Shown here: positions 9,605 to 18,770 of the stretch, piece after piece | Numbering within the stretch: the stretch's first letter is position 1 | Layout: the number at the start of each line of letters is the position of its first letter | Source: Kerstersia similis | Lineage (GTDB): Bacteria; Pseudomonadota; Gammaproteobacteria; Burkholderiales; Burkholderiaceae_B | Assembly (NCBI RefSeq): GCF_965139615.1 | Contig: NZ_CBCSIQ010000019.1 | Span: 13,027-77,026 of the forward strand | DNA: 64,000 bases | Direction of reading: 5' to 3' | Made by a program: the position numbers and the translations under genes | The notes under the pieces: model-generated | Told to the model about the DNA's origin: nothing | Databases searched by the model: none | What the model saw: the letters and a program-made list of their open reading frames with translations, nothing else

Positions 9605-9949
9605 ATGACAACTTTGCCGCCCTGTCCGCAGTGCCAATCCGAATATGTGTACGCCGATGGCGCCCTCCTGGTCTGCCCGGAGTGCGCCCATGAATGGACG
9701 GCGGGCGCATCCCCGGCGCAGGAAGCGGAGCAGGCGCGTGTCGTCAAGGATGCTGTCGGCAATGTGCTGCAGGATGGCGATACCGTGAGCGTGATCAAGG
9801 ATCTGAAGATCAAAGGCTCATCGCAGGTGGTGAAGATGGGCACCAAGGCGCGCAACATCCGCCTGGTCGATGGGGATCACGATATCGACTGCAAGCTCGA
9901 TGGCATCGGCAATATGCAGCTCAAATCGGAATTCGTGAAGAAAGTCTGA
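9605..9949 (+). CDS. PhnA/YjdM-family zinc-ribbon protein
   Basis: Small protein of 114 aa, matching the length of E. coli PhnA (YjdM). It has an N-terminal zinc ribbon with Cys7, Cys10, Cys24 and Cys27 (CPQC...CPEC), and the conserved C-terminal domain with [17 protein letters not shown] and [18 protein letters not shown]. Despite the name the family has no proven role in phosphonate breakdown; its function is unclear. The ATG at 9605 places the zinc ribbon at the N terminus; an upstream in-frame start at 9563 adds 14 non-conserved residues. Confidence 0.88.
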   Translation: MTTLPPCPQCQSEYVYADGALLVCPECAHEWTAGASPAQEAEQARVVKDAVGNVLQDGDTVSVIKDLKIKGSSQVVKMGTKARNIRLVDGDHDIDCKLDGIGNMQLKSEFVKKV

Positions 9950-9956
9950 TGGCCAT

Positions 9957-9981
9957 GGCCGGTGCCGAGCTGGCACCGGCC
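9957..9981. terminator. Hairpin between convergent genes
   Basis: A perfect 10-bp stem (GGCCGGTGCC/GGCACCGGCC) with a 5-base loop sits between the phnA-like stop and the convergent binding-protein gene stop. There is no T run, so intrinsic termination is uncertain; it may act in both directions. Confidence 0.45.
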
Positions 9982-9991
9982 GCAGTCTGCC

Positions 9992-11179
9992 TTACATTTT
10001 GCACTCGCCGGTCGGTGCCGGCACGATGCCGGGGCCGAAGGCCTGTTTGACGACGGGTCGCAGCTTGCCGTCCACGACCTCCACCTGGCCGATGTAGGTC
10101 GGCAGTATCAGCTGGTTATCGTCGGCACGCATGGTGGCCGGGCCATAGATGGTCTCGTAGGTGGCACCGCGCAGGGCCTGGGAAACATCGCCGGGTTTGG
10201 TGCTGCCCGCCAGCTTCACACCCTCGAAAATGGTCTGCACGGCGTTGTAGGCCTGGCCTTCGTTGTCAGTGGGGGTGCGGCCGTACTTTTCCTGGAATTC
10301 TTTGACGAATTCGTGGTTTTTGGCCGTGTCGATGTCAGGGCTGTAGCCGATGTTGCCCCAGACGCCCTGGGTGGCATCCCCCGTGGCGTTGACGACGAAG
10401 TTCATGATGTAGGCATGGCCGATGATGCGTTTGTCGGTAAGGCCGAATTCGTGTGCCTGCTTGGCGAAGGCGATCAGGTCGCGCCCGACCAGCGCCACCC
10501 AGATGCCGTCGATATCCGGTTGCGCCTTGATTTGCGCGATATAGGGGGCGAAGTCTTTGGTGCCTACCGGCGGAAAGACGCTGAGCGCGACTTCCTTGCC
10601 CAGCTTGGCGGCGGATTGTTCAAAGTGTTCGGCGGAGTCCCGGCCCCATACATAGTCGGCACCGACAACGGCGAATTTCTTTTCCGGCACTTCCTTCAGC
10701 CATTCATCGAACATCGCCAGGTCCATGCTGTCGGAGTGGCTGCTGCGGAACATGCGCGGTTTGCATGAGTCGCCGGTGATGCGGTCGGCCTTGGACAGAT
10801 GCACGACCTGCATGGCATCCCAGCGTTCCAGCCCCTGGCCGACGGCCAGGGTGATGGAGGACGCAATGGGGGCCACGAGCAGGTTGTGGCCGTCGCGTGC
10901 CAGTTTCTCTGCGGCCCGCCGGCCTGCGTCCGGCGTGCTTTCGTCATCCGCGATTTTCAGTTCCACGGTGCGTCCGTCGATGCCGCCTTTGCGGTTGGCC
11001 TGTTCCACGGCGAATTGCACGGCGCGCTGGACTTCTTCGCCTTGCTGCGAGAATACGCCGGACACGGAGGTGACGGTGCCGATGCGCACGGGGTCTTTGT
11101 CGGCGGCGCCAGCCAGGGGCAGGATGGCGGCCAGGGCCAGGCCGAGCAGGCTGCGCGGCAGGAATCGTTGAGGGTTCAT
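9992..11179 (-). CDS. Liv-type ABC transporter periplasmic substrate-binding protein
   Basis: Periplasmic receptor of a branched-chain amino acid/aromatic-acid family importer, 395 aa. A signal peptide covers about residues 1-25 (hydrophobic LLGLALAAILPLAGA). The mature part starts with the family motif PVRIGTVTSVSGVFSQQGEEVQ and has a type I periplasmic-binding fold. It is the last gene of the operon, 31 bp after livF. Neighbouring catabolic enzymes suggest it imports an organic acid, not leucine; this is inference. Confidence 0.92.
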   Translation of the reverse strand: MNPQRFLPRSLLGLALAAILPLAGAADKDPVRIGTVTSVSGVFSQQGEEVQRAVQFAVEQANRKGGIDGRTVELKIADDESTPDAGRRAAEKLARDGHNLLVAPIASSITLAVGQGLERWDAMQVVHLSKADRITGDSCKPRMFRSSHSDSMDLAMFDEWLKEVPEKKFAVVGADYVWGRDSAEHFEQSAAKLGKEVALSVFPPVGTKDFAPYIAQIKAQPDIDGIWVALVGRDLIAFAKQAHEFGLTDKRIIGHAYIMNFVVNATGDATQGVWGNIGYSPDIDTAKNHEFVKEFQEKYGRTPTDNEGQAYNAVQTIFEGVKLAGSTKPGDVSQALRGATYETIYGPATMRADDNQLILPTYIGQVEVVDGKLRPVVKQAFGPGIVPAPTGECKM

Positions 11180-11210
11180 GTTTGTCTCCTGGGTTATTGT
11201 CGGCCTGGAA

Positions 11211-11909
11211 TCAGGCCACTACGTGCTCGCGCAATTCGCGCAAACTGTTGTCGTCGATCGGCCCGGTGCCGGTCATGGCGCCTTTGGCCATGGCGTAGTA
11301 GCGGCGGGCCACGCGCGCCACCAGGCTGAGGTTCTGTTCGATGAGCAGCAAGGCAGTGCCCTGATTGGCCACCAGATTGAAAATATCTGCCAGCTGATCG
11401 ACGATCACGGGTGCCAGGCCTTCGGTGGGTTCATCCAGGATCACCAGGGTCGGGTTGGCCATCAGCGCCCGGCCGATGGCCAGCATTTGCTGCTGCCCGC
11501 CGGACAGCGCAGTCCCTGGCGTATGGGCACGCTCGTGCAGAATCGGGAACAGCTCATAGATGCGCGGCACGCTCCAGTGGCCTGCACGGCCGCAGGCGGC
11601 GCCCAGCAACAGGTTTTCTTCAACGCTGAGATTGGCGACGATGCGCCGGCCTTGCGGCACGACGGCCAGCCCTTGCCGGGTTGCCATGTAGGGGCGTGGC
11701 CTGGTGATGGTTTTGCCACCGATGCGCATGCTGCCGCCGCGTACGCTGGCCAGCCCCAGCAGGGCATTGACCAGTGTGGTTTTACCCACGCCGTTGCGGC
11801 CAATCAGCGCGACGCGTTCGCCTGCCTGGATGTCCAGGGACAGGCCGTGCAGGATATGGGCTGCACCGTAGTAGGCCTGCAGATCCCTGACTTGCAAAAC
11901 GGTACTCAT
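11211..11909 (-). CDS. livF: ABC transporter ATP-binding protein, LivF family
   Basis: Second ATPase of the Liv-type importer, 232 aa. Walker A GRNGVGKTT is at residues 37-45, the signature is LSGGQQQMLAIGRAL, and Walker B gives LVILDEPTEGLAP. The true start at MSTVLQVRDL is fixed by the ATGA overlap with livG; the reading frame is open for 54 more codons upstream inside livG but those residues are not LivF-like. Confidence 0.92.
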   Translation of the reverse strand: MSTVLQVRDLQAYYGAAHILHGLSLDIQAGERVALIGRNGVGKTTLVNALLGLASVRGGSMRIGGKTITRPRPYMATRQGLAVVPQGRRIVANLSVEENLLLGAACGRAGHWSVPRIYELFPILHERAHTPGTALSGGQQQMLAIGRALMANPTLVILDEPTEGLAPVIVDQLADIFNLVANQGTALLLIEQNLSLVARVARRYYAMAKGAMTGTGPIDDNSLRELREHVVA

Positions 11910-12625
11910 GCTGCGCTCCCGAGATAGGCTTCGCGCACGCGGGGGTGCGCGCGGACGGCTGCGGGTTCGCCGCTGGCGATGACCCGGCCAAGTTCGAACA
12001 CGGTGACGGTATGGCTGATGCCGAACACGATGTCCATATCGTGTTCGACCAGCAGCACGGAGACCGACCATTGCTGCGCGAGTGTTTGCAGGTGGCGCGC
12101 CAGGTCTTCGGATTCCTGGGCCGAGAGGCCCGCCATGGGTTCGTCCAGCAGCAGCAAGGAAGGCTGGCCGACGAGCGCGAGCGCCAGGTCCAGCCTGCGC
12201 TGTTCGCCATAGCCCAGCTCTGCGGCAGTGAGATGCGCCATGCGGCTCAGTTCCAGCTGGTGCAGCACTTCTGCGGTGTTGGCTTCGGGATGCCTGGCAC
12301 CGACCTTATAGGCAGCCAGTTCGATCTGGTCATAAACGCGCATCTCGGGAAAGATGCTGGTGCGCTGGAACGAGCGTGCCAGGCCGAGCTGGCGGCGTTC
12401 GATGACGCCCAGCGCAGTGACGTCCTGGCCATTGAGCAGGACTTGTCCGCGCGTGGGCCGGCGCCTGCCGGTCATGGCGTCGATGACCGTGGATTTGCCG
12501 GCGCCGTTCGGGCCGATCAGGCCGTGTATTTCGCCGCGCGTGACAGCGAAGTTCACGCCGTCCACCGCCTTGACGCCGCCGTAGTGCACGGCGATGTCGC
12601 GGACTTCAAGAATGTTCTGTTGCAT
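11906..12625 (-). CDS. livG: ABC transporter ATP-binding protein, LivG family
   Basis: First ATPase of the importer, 239 aa. Walker A is GPNGAGKST at 38-46, the signature is a LSYGEQ-type variant (LGYGEQRRLD), and Walker B is LLLLDEPMAGLS. LivG proteins insert the long helical segment seen here after the Q loop (RSFQRTSIFPEMRVYDQIEL). It starts 9 bp after livM and overlaps livF by ATGA. Confidence 0.92.
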   Translation of the reverse strand: MQQNILEVRDIAVHYGGVKAVDGVNFAVTRGEIHGLIGPNGAGKSTVIDAMTGRRRPTRGQVLLNGQDVTALGVIERRQLGLARSFQRTSIFPEMRVYDQIELAAYKVGARHPEANTAEVLHQLELSRMAHLTAAELGYGEQRRLDLALALVGQPSLLLLDEPMAGLSAQESEDLARHLQTLAQQWSVSVLLVEHDMDIVFGISHTVTVFELGRVIASGEPAAVRAHPRVREAYLGSAA

Positions 12626-12634
12626 GGCGGGACC

Positions 12635-13636
12635 TCAGGTACGTTGCGGGCGGCGGCGTTGGAACAGGCGTTGCAGCGCACCGCCTATGCCCTCCGGCGA
12701 AAACACAATGATGAGGATGAGCGCGGTGCCGAAAATGGCGAGCCAGTGCTGGGCGTAATCGCCGATCAGGTCGCGCGCCAGGAAGAACACGACGGCGCCC
12801 AGCGCCGGCCCCCAAAGCGTGCGGAAACCGCCGATGATGACCATCATCAGCGCGGCGCCAGAGACGCTCCAGTGCAGGCTTTCCGGTGAAATGAAGCCGG
12901 TGTTCAGCACGGACAGCAAGCCCGCCAGGCTGGTGACCAGCGCCGATAGCGCGAAGATGGCGACACGCGGCATCAGGGTGCGTATGCCGATGAAACGCGC
13001 CCGTTCTTCGTTGTCGCGTATGGCTTCGGTCACGCGTCCAAAGCGGGTGGAAAGCAGCGCGGCCAGCCCGGCGATGCACAGCACCAGCAGGGTCCAGCTG
13101 ATGCCGAACAGCACATCCTGGCGCTGGATGAGGCCGATGGGAACCCCGAACAGGCGGGCGGGCCAGTCCAGGTACATGCCGTCCGCGCCGCCGGTCAGCG
13201 ACCGCGAGGTGGATGCCAGCTGGAAGAACATCTGTCCCACGGCCAGTGTCAGCATGCCGAAGGCGATGCCGGGCACGCGCACGATGACCAGCCCGATCAG
13301 GCAGGAGAACAGCGCCATGATGAGCAGGGTCAGAAAGAGGACGGCCTCGGCCGACAGGCCGTGCTGTTGCATCAGGATGGCGGCGACGTAACCTGCCAGT
13401 CCGTAGAAGGCGGCATGGCCGAAGCTGACCATGCCGTTCTGGCGCAGCAGCAGGCCGACGCCGAGCGCGAAGATGGCAAAGATGGTGGCCTGCGTCAGCA
13501 GCGATAGCAGCATCGCGGACTGGGCCTGGGTCGCGACCAGCAGGCCGGCGGCCAGTGCGGCTGCCGTGCGCAGCAGCAGCGTGGCCGGCGTGAGCGAGCG
13601 GGGTTTGAGGGTAGGGGGGGGCGTCATGCTTGTCAT
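12635..13636 (-). CDS. livM: ABC transporter permease, LivM family
   Basis: Inner-membrane permease, 333 aa, with multiple hydrophobic segments and the LivM signatures GMVSFGHAAFYGLAGYVAA and the cytoplasmic loop RAIRDNE-like sequence (EAIRDNEERARFIGI). The start MTSMTPPP at 13636 overlaps the livH stop by ATGA, which fixes it; an internal ATG at 13627 is an alternative. Confidence 0.92.
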   Translation of the reverse strand: MTSMTPPPTLKPRSLTPATLLLRTAAALAAGLLVATQAQSAMLLSLLTQATIFAIFALGVGLLLRQNGMVSFGHAAFYGLAGYVAAILMQQHGLSAEAVLFLTLLIMALFSCLIGLVIVRVPGIAFGMLTLAVGQMFFQLASTSRSLTGGADGMYLDWPARLFGVPIGLIQRQDVLFGISWTLLVLCIAGLAALLSTRFGRVTEAIRDNEERARFIGIRTLMPRVAIFALSALVTSLAGLLSVLNTGFISPESLHWSVSGAALMMVIIGGFRTLWGPALGAVVFFLARDLIGDYAQHWLAIFGTALILIIVFSPEGIGGALQRLFQRRRPQRT

Positions 13637-14484
13637 GTGCGGTTCCCGGCCAAACCGGCGGGCCTCCAGAGCAGTACGGCAATCATCAGGATGAAGGGCA
13701 GCACGGCGGCCAGCCCGGGCAGGTAGATGGCGCCCAGCGCCTGGATCTGCCCCAGCGCCAGGGCGGCAATGAAGGCGCCCGACAGGCTGCCCAGCCCGCC
13801 GACCACCACGACCACGAAGGAGTCGATCAGGACATCGCTGTTCATCGTTGGCGAGAGCGACAGGAAGGGCGCGGCCACGACGCCTGCCAGCCCGGCCAGC
13901 GCCGTGCCCAGGCCGACGACCAGCGCGCTGAGGCGGTCGGTGTTGACGCCCTGCATGGCGGTGGTGGTCGGGTCGGTGCTGGCGGCGCGCACATAAAGGC
14001 CGATGCGTGAGAAGCGTAGCCAGGCTGCCAGTCCCAGCGCCACGGCCAGGCCGACGGCCAGCACGGCGATGCGGTAGGCCGGTACGGGCGTGCCGAACAG
14101 ATTGACCGAGGTATTCAGCAGTGCAGGGGCAGCCAGCGAGAGATTGCTGCGGCCCCAAATGGTCTGCACCAGGTCTTCCAGAATCAGCAGCAGGCCGAAA
14201 GTCACCAGGACGACGGTGAGCGGGTTGCGGTCTTGCAGCAGGCGGAAGCAATAGCGGTCGAGCAGTGCGCCCAGGCCCAGCATGATGAGCGGAACGGCGA
14301 CCAGCGCAACCCAGAAACCGCCCTGATTGGCGATGCTGTAGCCAAGATAGGCGCCCAGCATGTAGAGCGAGCCATGGGCGAAGTTCACGACCCGTCTCAG
14401 CCCGTAGATCAGGGCCAGGCCGGAGGACATGACGATCAGCAGAGCGCCATAGACCAGTCCGTTGAAAATATTGATGCTTGTCAT
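13633..14484 (-). CDS. livH: ABC transporter permease, LivH family
   Basis: Inner-membrane permease, 283 aa, beginning MTSINIFNGLVYGALLIVMS, with the LivH signature NFAHGSLYMLGAYLG and several membrane helices. An AAGGAG Shine-Dalgarno about 8 bases upstream supports the start; the open frame extends further upstream without LivH similarity. It follows the NIPSNAP gene after 55 bp and is coupled to livM. Confidence 0.93.
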   Translation of the reverse strand: MTSINIFNGLVYGALLIVMSSGLALIYGLRRVVNFAHGSLYMLGAYLGYSIANQGGFWVALVAVPLIMLGLGALLDRYCFRLLQDRNPLTVVLVTFGLLLILEDLVQTIWGRSNLSLAAPALLNTSVNLFGTPVPAYRIAVLAVGLAVALGLAAWLRFSRIGLYVRAASTDPTTTAMQGVNTDRLSALVVGLGTALAGLAGVVAAPFLSLSPTMNSDVLIDSFVVVVVGGLGSLSGAFIAALALGQIQALGAIYLPGLAAVLPFILMIAVLLWRPAGLAGNRT

Positions 14485-14539
14485 CCGCAAAGTCTCCTTT
14501 TGGTTTGTATTGGTTGCGGAAGGGGGAGGGGCGACAGAC

Positions 14540-14884
14540 TCAGCCGGCGCCGTGCGCCGTCCGGCAGGACGGCAGTTCGGCGCGGCGCAGCAGCCGGTTT
14601 TCCTGGGCCACGATGAGATGGCCGGACGCCTGCAGGTAGGCCGGGAATTCGGGGTCGCTGTCGCGCGCCAGACTGCGGCGTTCATAGTCGGTCAGGTCGT
14701 CATACGCCCAGAGGTGCACGAGCTGGTTCAGTGGGCCGACATGGCTGGTGTAAAAACCGATGGGCTCGCCCAGCGTGCGTTTGAGCACAGGCATGGCAAG
14801 GCGGTCGAAGACGTCCAGGAATTCCGCCATCTTGCGCGGCGCAATGGTGTAGATGCGATGGTCGATCAGGGGTTTGCGGTGCAT
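14540..14884 (-). CDS. NIPSNAP-family protein
   Basis: Small 114-aa protein of the NIPSNAP/dimeric alpha-beta-barrel type. The sequence DHRIYTIAPRKMAEFLDVF, the central GFYTSHVGPLNQLVHLWAY and the following ARDSDPEF are typical. Biochemical function in bacteria is unknown; such proteins often sit in catabolic operons. The start lies 19 bp inside the upstream flavoprotein gene. A related double-length protein is encoded at 23885-24502 beside the paralogous flavoprotein. Confidence 0.85.
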   Translation of the reverse strand: MHRKPLIDHRIYTIAPRKMAEFLDVFDRLAMPVLKRTLGEPIGFYTSHVGPLNQLVHLWAYDDLTDYERRSLARDSDPEFPAYLQASGHLIVAQENRLLRRAELPSCRTAHGAG

Positions 14885-16614
14885 GGCTGGCTCCGTGTGG
14901 GGGTTTGGGCCTGTTGGGCGATATGGCGGCCCGTGATGTAGCCGAAGGTCAGGATGGGGCCCAGCGTGATGCCTGCGCCGGGATAGGTGCCGCCCATGAT
15001 GCTGGCGCGGTCGTTGCCGACGGCATACAGGCCGGGGATGAGGCTGTTGTCCGGCCGGAGCACTTCGCCGGTGACGGTGGTGCGGATGCCATCAAAGGTG
15101 CCGAGATCCCCCATGAGAATGCGCAGGGCATAGAAGGGGCCGTCCTGGATGGGGGCGACGCAAGGGTTGGGGTGGTGGTCGGGATCGGCCAGATAGCGGT
15201 TGAAGCTGGTGCTGCCGCGGCCAAATTGCCGGTCTTCGCCGTGGATGGCGCCCTGGTTGTATTCCCGTACCGTGGCTTCCAGGCCGGCGGCGTCAATGCC
15301 GGCATTGCGCGCCAGCTCCGCCAGGGTTTTGCCGCTCGCCAGGTAGCCGTTGCGCAGATGCGGCCCCAGCGGCAAGGGGGCCGGTTTGGCATAGCCCAGG
15401 CCGTACTTGGCGATGGCGTTTTTATCGCAGACCAGCCACATCTCGGTTTCGCTGTTTTCCCGGCACGCTTCCAGCATGGCAGCGCCAACATCGTGATAGG
15501 ACTCGGATTCATTGGTGAAGCGTTGGCCTGCGCGTGTCACGCCGATGATGCCGGGTTTGTAGCGATCCAGCAGGTGCGGGAACACGCCGTAGCGCCCCTT
15601 GCCCAGGGGCACCCGCGATACCGGCATCCAGGCCGCCGGGGCCGGGAAACGGATGTCCATGGCGCCGCCCGCCTGTTCCGCCAGGCGGCCGCCGTCGCCG
15701 GTATTGTCTTGCGGTCCGGGCGAAAGATGCGTGCCGCCGCGCCGAACGTGCGGAAAGGCTTGCCGGAGCCGTTCCTGATCATGCGGAAAACCGCCGCAGG
15801 CGAGTACCACGCCCAGGCTGGCCTCGATGCGCAAGGGGCCGCCAGGCCCGTCGGCGAGCGCGCCGGTGATGCGTTCGCCATCGCGCAGCAGTTCACGCAC
15901 GGGGGTGGAGGTATGAATCGGAATGCCTTGATCCAGCGCGCTTTTGGCCAGCCGCGCCGCCAGCGCGTTGCCGCTGGTGACCTGGATGCCGCGCCGGTAA
16001 CGCAACAGTTCGGCCATGTGGCGGGCCAGCCGGCGCGCGACATAGCTGAAGGAGCTCAGGGATTTGGTGGCACGGAAGAAATGCTTCAGGTCGGCATTCG
16101 ATGAGTTGAACATCATCCCCATGAAAGTGATGGTTTCCAGCGGCGGACGCAGGCGTGCCATGTCCTGACCCAGTTCACGGATATCGAAGGGCGCGGCAAG
16201 AATGGAGCGGCCCACATCCACCCCGCCGGGGGCGGTGGGGTGGTAATCGGGATATAGCGTCGGGATAAAACGCACCGACGTTTCCCTGCTGAAGAAATCC
16301 ACCATGTCCGGGCCGTTGTCGAGAAAGGCCTTCACGGCGGCCGCATCGAAATGCGGGCCGATTTCGTGGCGCATATAGGTTTCTGCCGCGGCGCGGCTAT
16401 CCTGGACGCCGGCATCGCGCGAAATGCGGTTGCCGGGAATCCAGAGCACGCCGCCGGAGAAAGCCGTGGTACCGCCAAAAACGGGTGCTTTTTCCACGAT
16501 GACGACATTCAGGCCATGCTTGCTGGCAACGATGGCCGTGGACATGCCGCCCGCGCCTGCGCCTATCACCAGCAGGTCGCAGTGGATGCGGGATGCCTGT
16601 TGGGCTGGATTCAT
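14866..16614 (-). CDS. FAD-dependent dehydrogenase, 3-ketosteroid-delta1-dehydrogenase-like
   Basis: Flavoprotein of 582 aa in the KstD/fumarate-reductase superfamily. FAD motif GAGAGG is at residues 18-23, followed by EKAPVFGGTTAFSGG. The C terminus has GPFYALRI (Tyr in the KstD catalytic position), a GDLGTFDGIRT segment and GNDRASIMGGTYPGAGITLGP, all KstD-like. The start is chosen for the AGGAG 7 bases upstream. The likely reaction is alpha,beta-desaturation of a cyclic ketone or acid; the actual substrate is unknown. It is paralogous to the 22068 gene. Confidence 0.85.
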   Translation of the reverse strand: MNPAQQASRIHCDLLVIGAGAGGMSTAIVASKHGLNVVIVEKAPVFGGTTAFSGGVLWIPGNRISRDAGVQDSRAAAETYMRHEIGPHFDAAAVKAFLDNGPDMVDFFSRETSVRFIPTLYPDYHPTAPGGVDVGRSILAAPFDIRELGQDMARLRPPLETITFMGMMFNSSNADLKHFFRATKSLSSFSYVARRLARHMAELLRYRRGIQVTSGNALAARLAKSALDQGIPIHTSTPVRELLRDGERITGALADGPGGPLRIEASLGVVLACGGFPHDQERLRQAFPHVRRGGTHLSPGPQDNTGDGGRLAEQAGGAMDIRFPAPAAWMPVSRVPLGKGRYGVFPHLLDRYKPGIIGVTRAGQRFTNESESYHDVGAAMLEACRENSETEMWLVCDKNAIAKYGLGYAKPAPLPLGPHLRNGYLASGKTLAELARNAGIDAAGLEATVREYNQGAIHGEDRQFGRGSTSFNRYLADPDHHPNPCVAPIQDGPFYALRILMGDLGTFDGIRTTVTGEVLRPDNSLIPGLYAVGNDRASIMGGTYPGAGITLGPILTFGYITGRHIAQQAQTPTRSQPCTANP

Positions 16615-16680
16615 GAAAATTCTCCTGGCGTGACGGCTGCCTTGAGGGGCCACGCATTCGTGATTGGGGGGCAGTGGCGC

Positions 16681-17526
16681 TCAGGCGGCCTGTGTGGCGG
16701 CGTCGCGGTTGAAGCCGGGGCGTGGCACCATGTCCATCAGCATCGAGGACATTCCGCCATCGACCATCAGTTCCGCGCCGTTGACATAAGCGGACCGGGG
16801 GCTGGCAAGAAACAGCACCGCATTGGCGATATCCTCGGGTTCGCCCACGCGGCGGCTGGCGGTCATGGCGGCGCGAGCGGCTTCCACACCCGGCTGGGCA
16901 TAGAAGGCGGCGGACAATGGCGTGCGGATCATGCCGGGGCAAATGGCATTGCTGCGGATGCCGGATTGGCCCCACTCCGCCGCCAGTTGGCGCGACAGCA
17001 GCAGAATGCCGGCCTTGCTGGCGCTATAGGCGCCGCTGCGGGTTTGGGGGAAACGCGCCGCAATCGAGGCGATGTTGACGATGCTGCCTTCGTTGCGGCT
17101 GCGCAGCTGGGGCGCGAAGGCGCGTGCGCAAAGCAGGTAGCCGGTGAGGTTGACGGCGAGGGTATGGTTCCAGGCATCCAGGCTGACCTCATCCAGCGCG
17201 GCCGAGTGCAACAGGCCGGCGTTGTTCACCAGGATGTCGGCGGCGCCGAGGTTGGCCTGAACATGCTGCGCCGCATCACGGGTGGCGGTTTCGCTGGCGG
17301 TATCGCAGGCCACCGCCATGGCATGCGCGCCATGCAGGCTCAGGCTGTCGGCCAGGCGCTGGGCGGCCGGGGCGTCGCGGTCCAGCAGCGCAACGCGGGC
17401 GCCGGCCTGGGCCAGGCTGGCGGCAATGGCGGCGCCGATGCCGCTGGCTGCGCCGGTGACGACGGCCACGCGGTCTTGCAGCAACAGCCAGTGTTCTTCG
17501 GCGTGAGGGAAATGGGGGGAAACCAT
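16681..17526 (-). CDS. Short-chain dehydrogenase/reductase (SDR)
   Basis: NAD(P)-dependent oxidoreductase of 281 aa, first gene of the operon. It has the cofactor motif TGAASGIG (24-31), NNAG (101-104), catalytic Ser154, Tyr167 and Lys171 (YSASK), and the C-terminal PEDIANAVLFLASPRSAYVNG motif. Asp at the end of beta-2 (ALLDRD) suggests NAD preference. The ATG at 17526 has AGGAG 5 bases upstream and is preferred to the GTG two codons earlier. It probably oxidises an alcohol in the same pathway as the downstream KstD-like enzyme. Confidence 0.9.
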   Translation of the reverse strand: MVSPHFPHAEEHWLLLQDRVAVVTGAASGIGAAIAASLAQAGARVALLDRDAPAAQRLADSLSLHGAHAMAVACDTASETATRDAAQHVQANLGAADILVNNAGLLHSAALDEVSLDAWNHTLAVNLTGYLLCARAFAPQLRSRNEGSIVNIASIAARFPQTRSGAYSASKAGILLLSRQLAAEWGQSGIRSNAICPGMIRTPLSAAFYAQPGVEAARAAMTASRRVGEPEDIANAVLFLASPRSAYVNGAELMVDGGMSSMLMDMVPRPGFNRDAATQAA

Positions 17527-17714
17527 GGGCACTCCTGGCAGGAAAAGACGGAAAAGACGTACCTACGGTGGCGCATGCCAGAATCGGCCGGCGAGGCTGG
17601 CGCGCTTGCGGTCGCAGCACCGTGGGTAGATGAGGCGGATTGTGGTGGGAGTGGCCAGGCAGCGGGGTTGCGATTCCTGCAAAGAACAGGACGAATCGTG
17701 CATTTGGGCAGCGT

Positions 17715-17731
17715 CTAGGGATATCACCTAG
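17715..17731. promoter_or_regulatory. Inverted repeat in the SDR-araC divergent region
   Basis: CTAGG-N7-CCTAG is a perfect inverted repeat in the 257-bp spacer between the divergent SDR operon and the AraC-type gene, 53 bp upstream of the latter. It is a possible regulator site or promoter element. AraC proteins usually bind direct repeats, so the assignment is weak. Confidence 0.25.
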
Positions 17732-17783
17732 TGACGATTCCGGCGCTGAAATGGATATTTCGTGCATGTCAGGGAGTCAACCC

Positions 17784-18713
17784 ATGGGATTGCAGCGATC
17801 CATTCCGAACTACGCACTATATGGTGACCAGGCCCCCGAGGTCTGGGACACGCTCTTTGATTTTGAATGGATTCCCCAGCGATCCGGCCTGTACAACTGG
17901 GAAATTCAGCCGCATTTGCATGATGGCAGTGTGCAGATACTGCTGGTGACTAGCGGCGGCGGGGAGGTGCTGCTGGATGAAAAGCGCTGGCAGGCGCAGG
18001 CGCCGTGCCTGATTGTTGCACCCGCACGGATCGTGCATGGATTCCACTGGAAGCCGCCGGTGGACGGCGCAGTGATTACCGCTGCGCAAGGGCCGCTGGA
18101 GTCTCTGGCGCAGATACTGATGCCGGAGCTGCGCGAGGTACTGCATACCCCGCTGGTGATGAACTTCCCGCGCGATACGCCGCATGCGGATGCCCTGATG
18201 CCGCTGATTCTGGCGATCCAGCGCGAGTGGCGTGTGCCGGCGTTGGGCCAGCGTGCGGCCAGCCTGTCGTTATTGACGGCATTGCTGGTGCAGATCGCGC
18301 GCATCACCCAGGCGCCGGTCGCCGCGGCCGAATCGTTTTCGCCGCGCAAGGCGGCGCATCTGGAGCGTTTCCGGGCGCTGGTTGAAACCTGGTTCAAGCG
18401 CCATCGGCCATTGGCGGATTACGCCAATGAACTGGGGCTGACGGTCGGGCAACTGACGCGCATTTGCCGCGAAGCCCTGGGCATGTCCGCGCTGGCGGTG
18501 ATCCAGGCGCGGCTGCTGCATGAAGCCAAGCGCAACCTGGTCTATACCATGGGCAGCGTCAAGCAGATCGCCACCGCGCTGGGTTTTCAGGATGAGGCCT
18601 ATTTCGGGCGTTTCTTCCGCAAGCATACGGGCAGCAGCCCCACGGCATTCAGAAGGCAGGCCTTGAGCCAGATGCGCGAAGCGGCGTTGCCGCCAAGCGC
18701 CGGACAGGCGTGA
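17784..18713 (+). CDS. AraC-family regulator, PobR/HpaA-like
   Basis: Transcription factor of 309 aa. The N terminus (SIPNYALYGDQAPEVWD, then RSGLYNWEIQPHLHDGSVQILLV) is a cupin-like effector domain typical of the PobR/HpaA group, which respond to aromatic acids. The C terminus has two helix-turn-helix motifs (DYANELGLTVGQLTRICREALG and KQIATALGFQDEAYFGRFF). The start is set by AGGGAG 8 bases upstream; the frame stays open for 48 more codons. Divergent position suggests it activates the SDR-KstD-Liv operon in response to its substrate. Confidence 0.9.
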   Translation: MGLQRSIPNYALYGDQAPEVWDTLFDFEWIPQRSGLYNWEIQPHLHDGSVQILLVTSGGGEVLLDEKRWQAQAPCLIVAPARIVHGFHWKPPVDGAVITAAQGPLESLAQILMPELREVLHTPLVMNFPRDTPHADALMPLILAIQREWRVPALGQRAASLSLLTALLVQIARITQAPVAAAESFSPRKAAHLERFRALVETWFKRHRPLADYANELGLTVGQLTRICREALGMSALAVIQARLLHEAKRNLVYTMGSVKQIATALGFQDEAYFGRFFRKHTGSSPTAFRRQALSQMREAALPPSAGQA

Positions 18714-18770
18714 CCGATGCGTCCGGCTTGCAGGTGGCCGGACGCAGGATGTGTAAGGCGTACGCCGGGC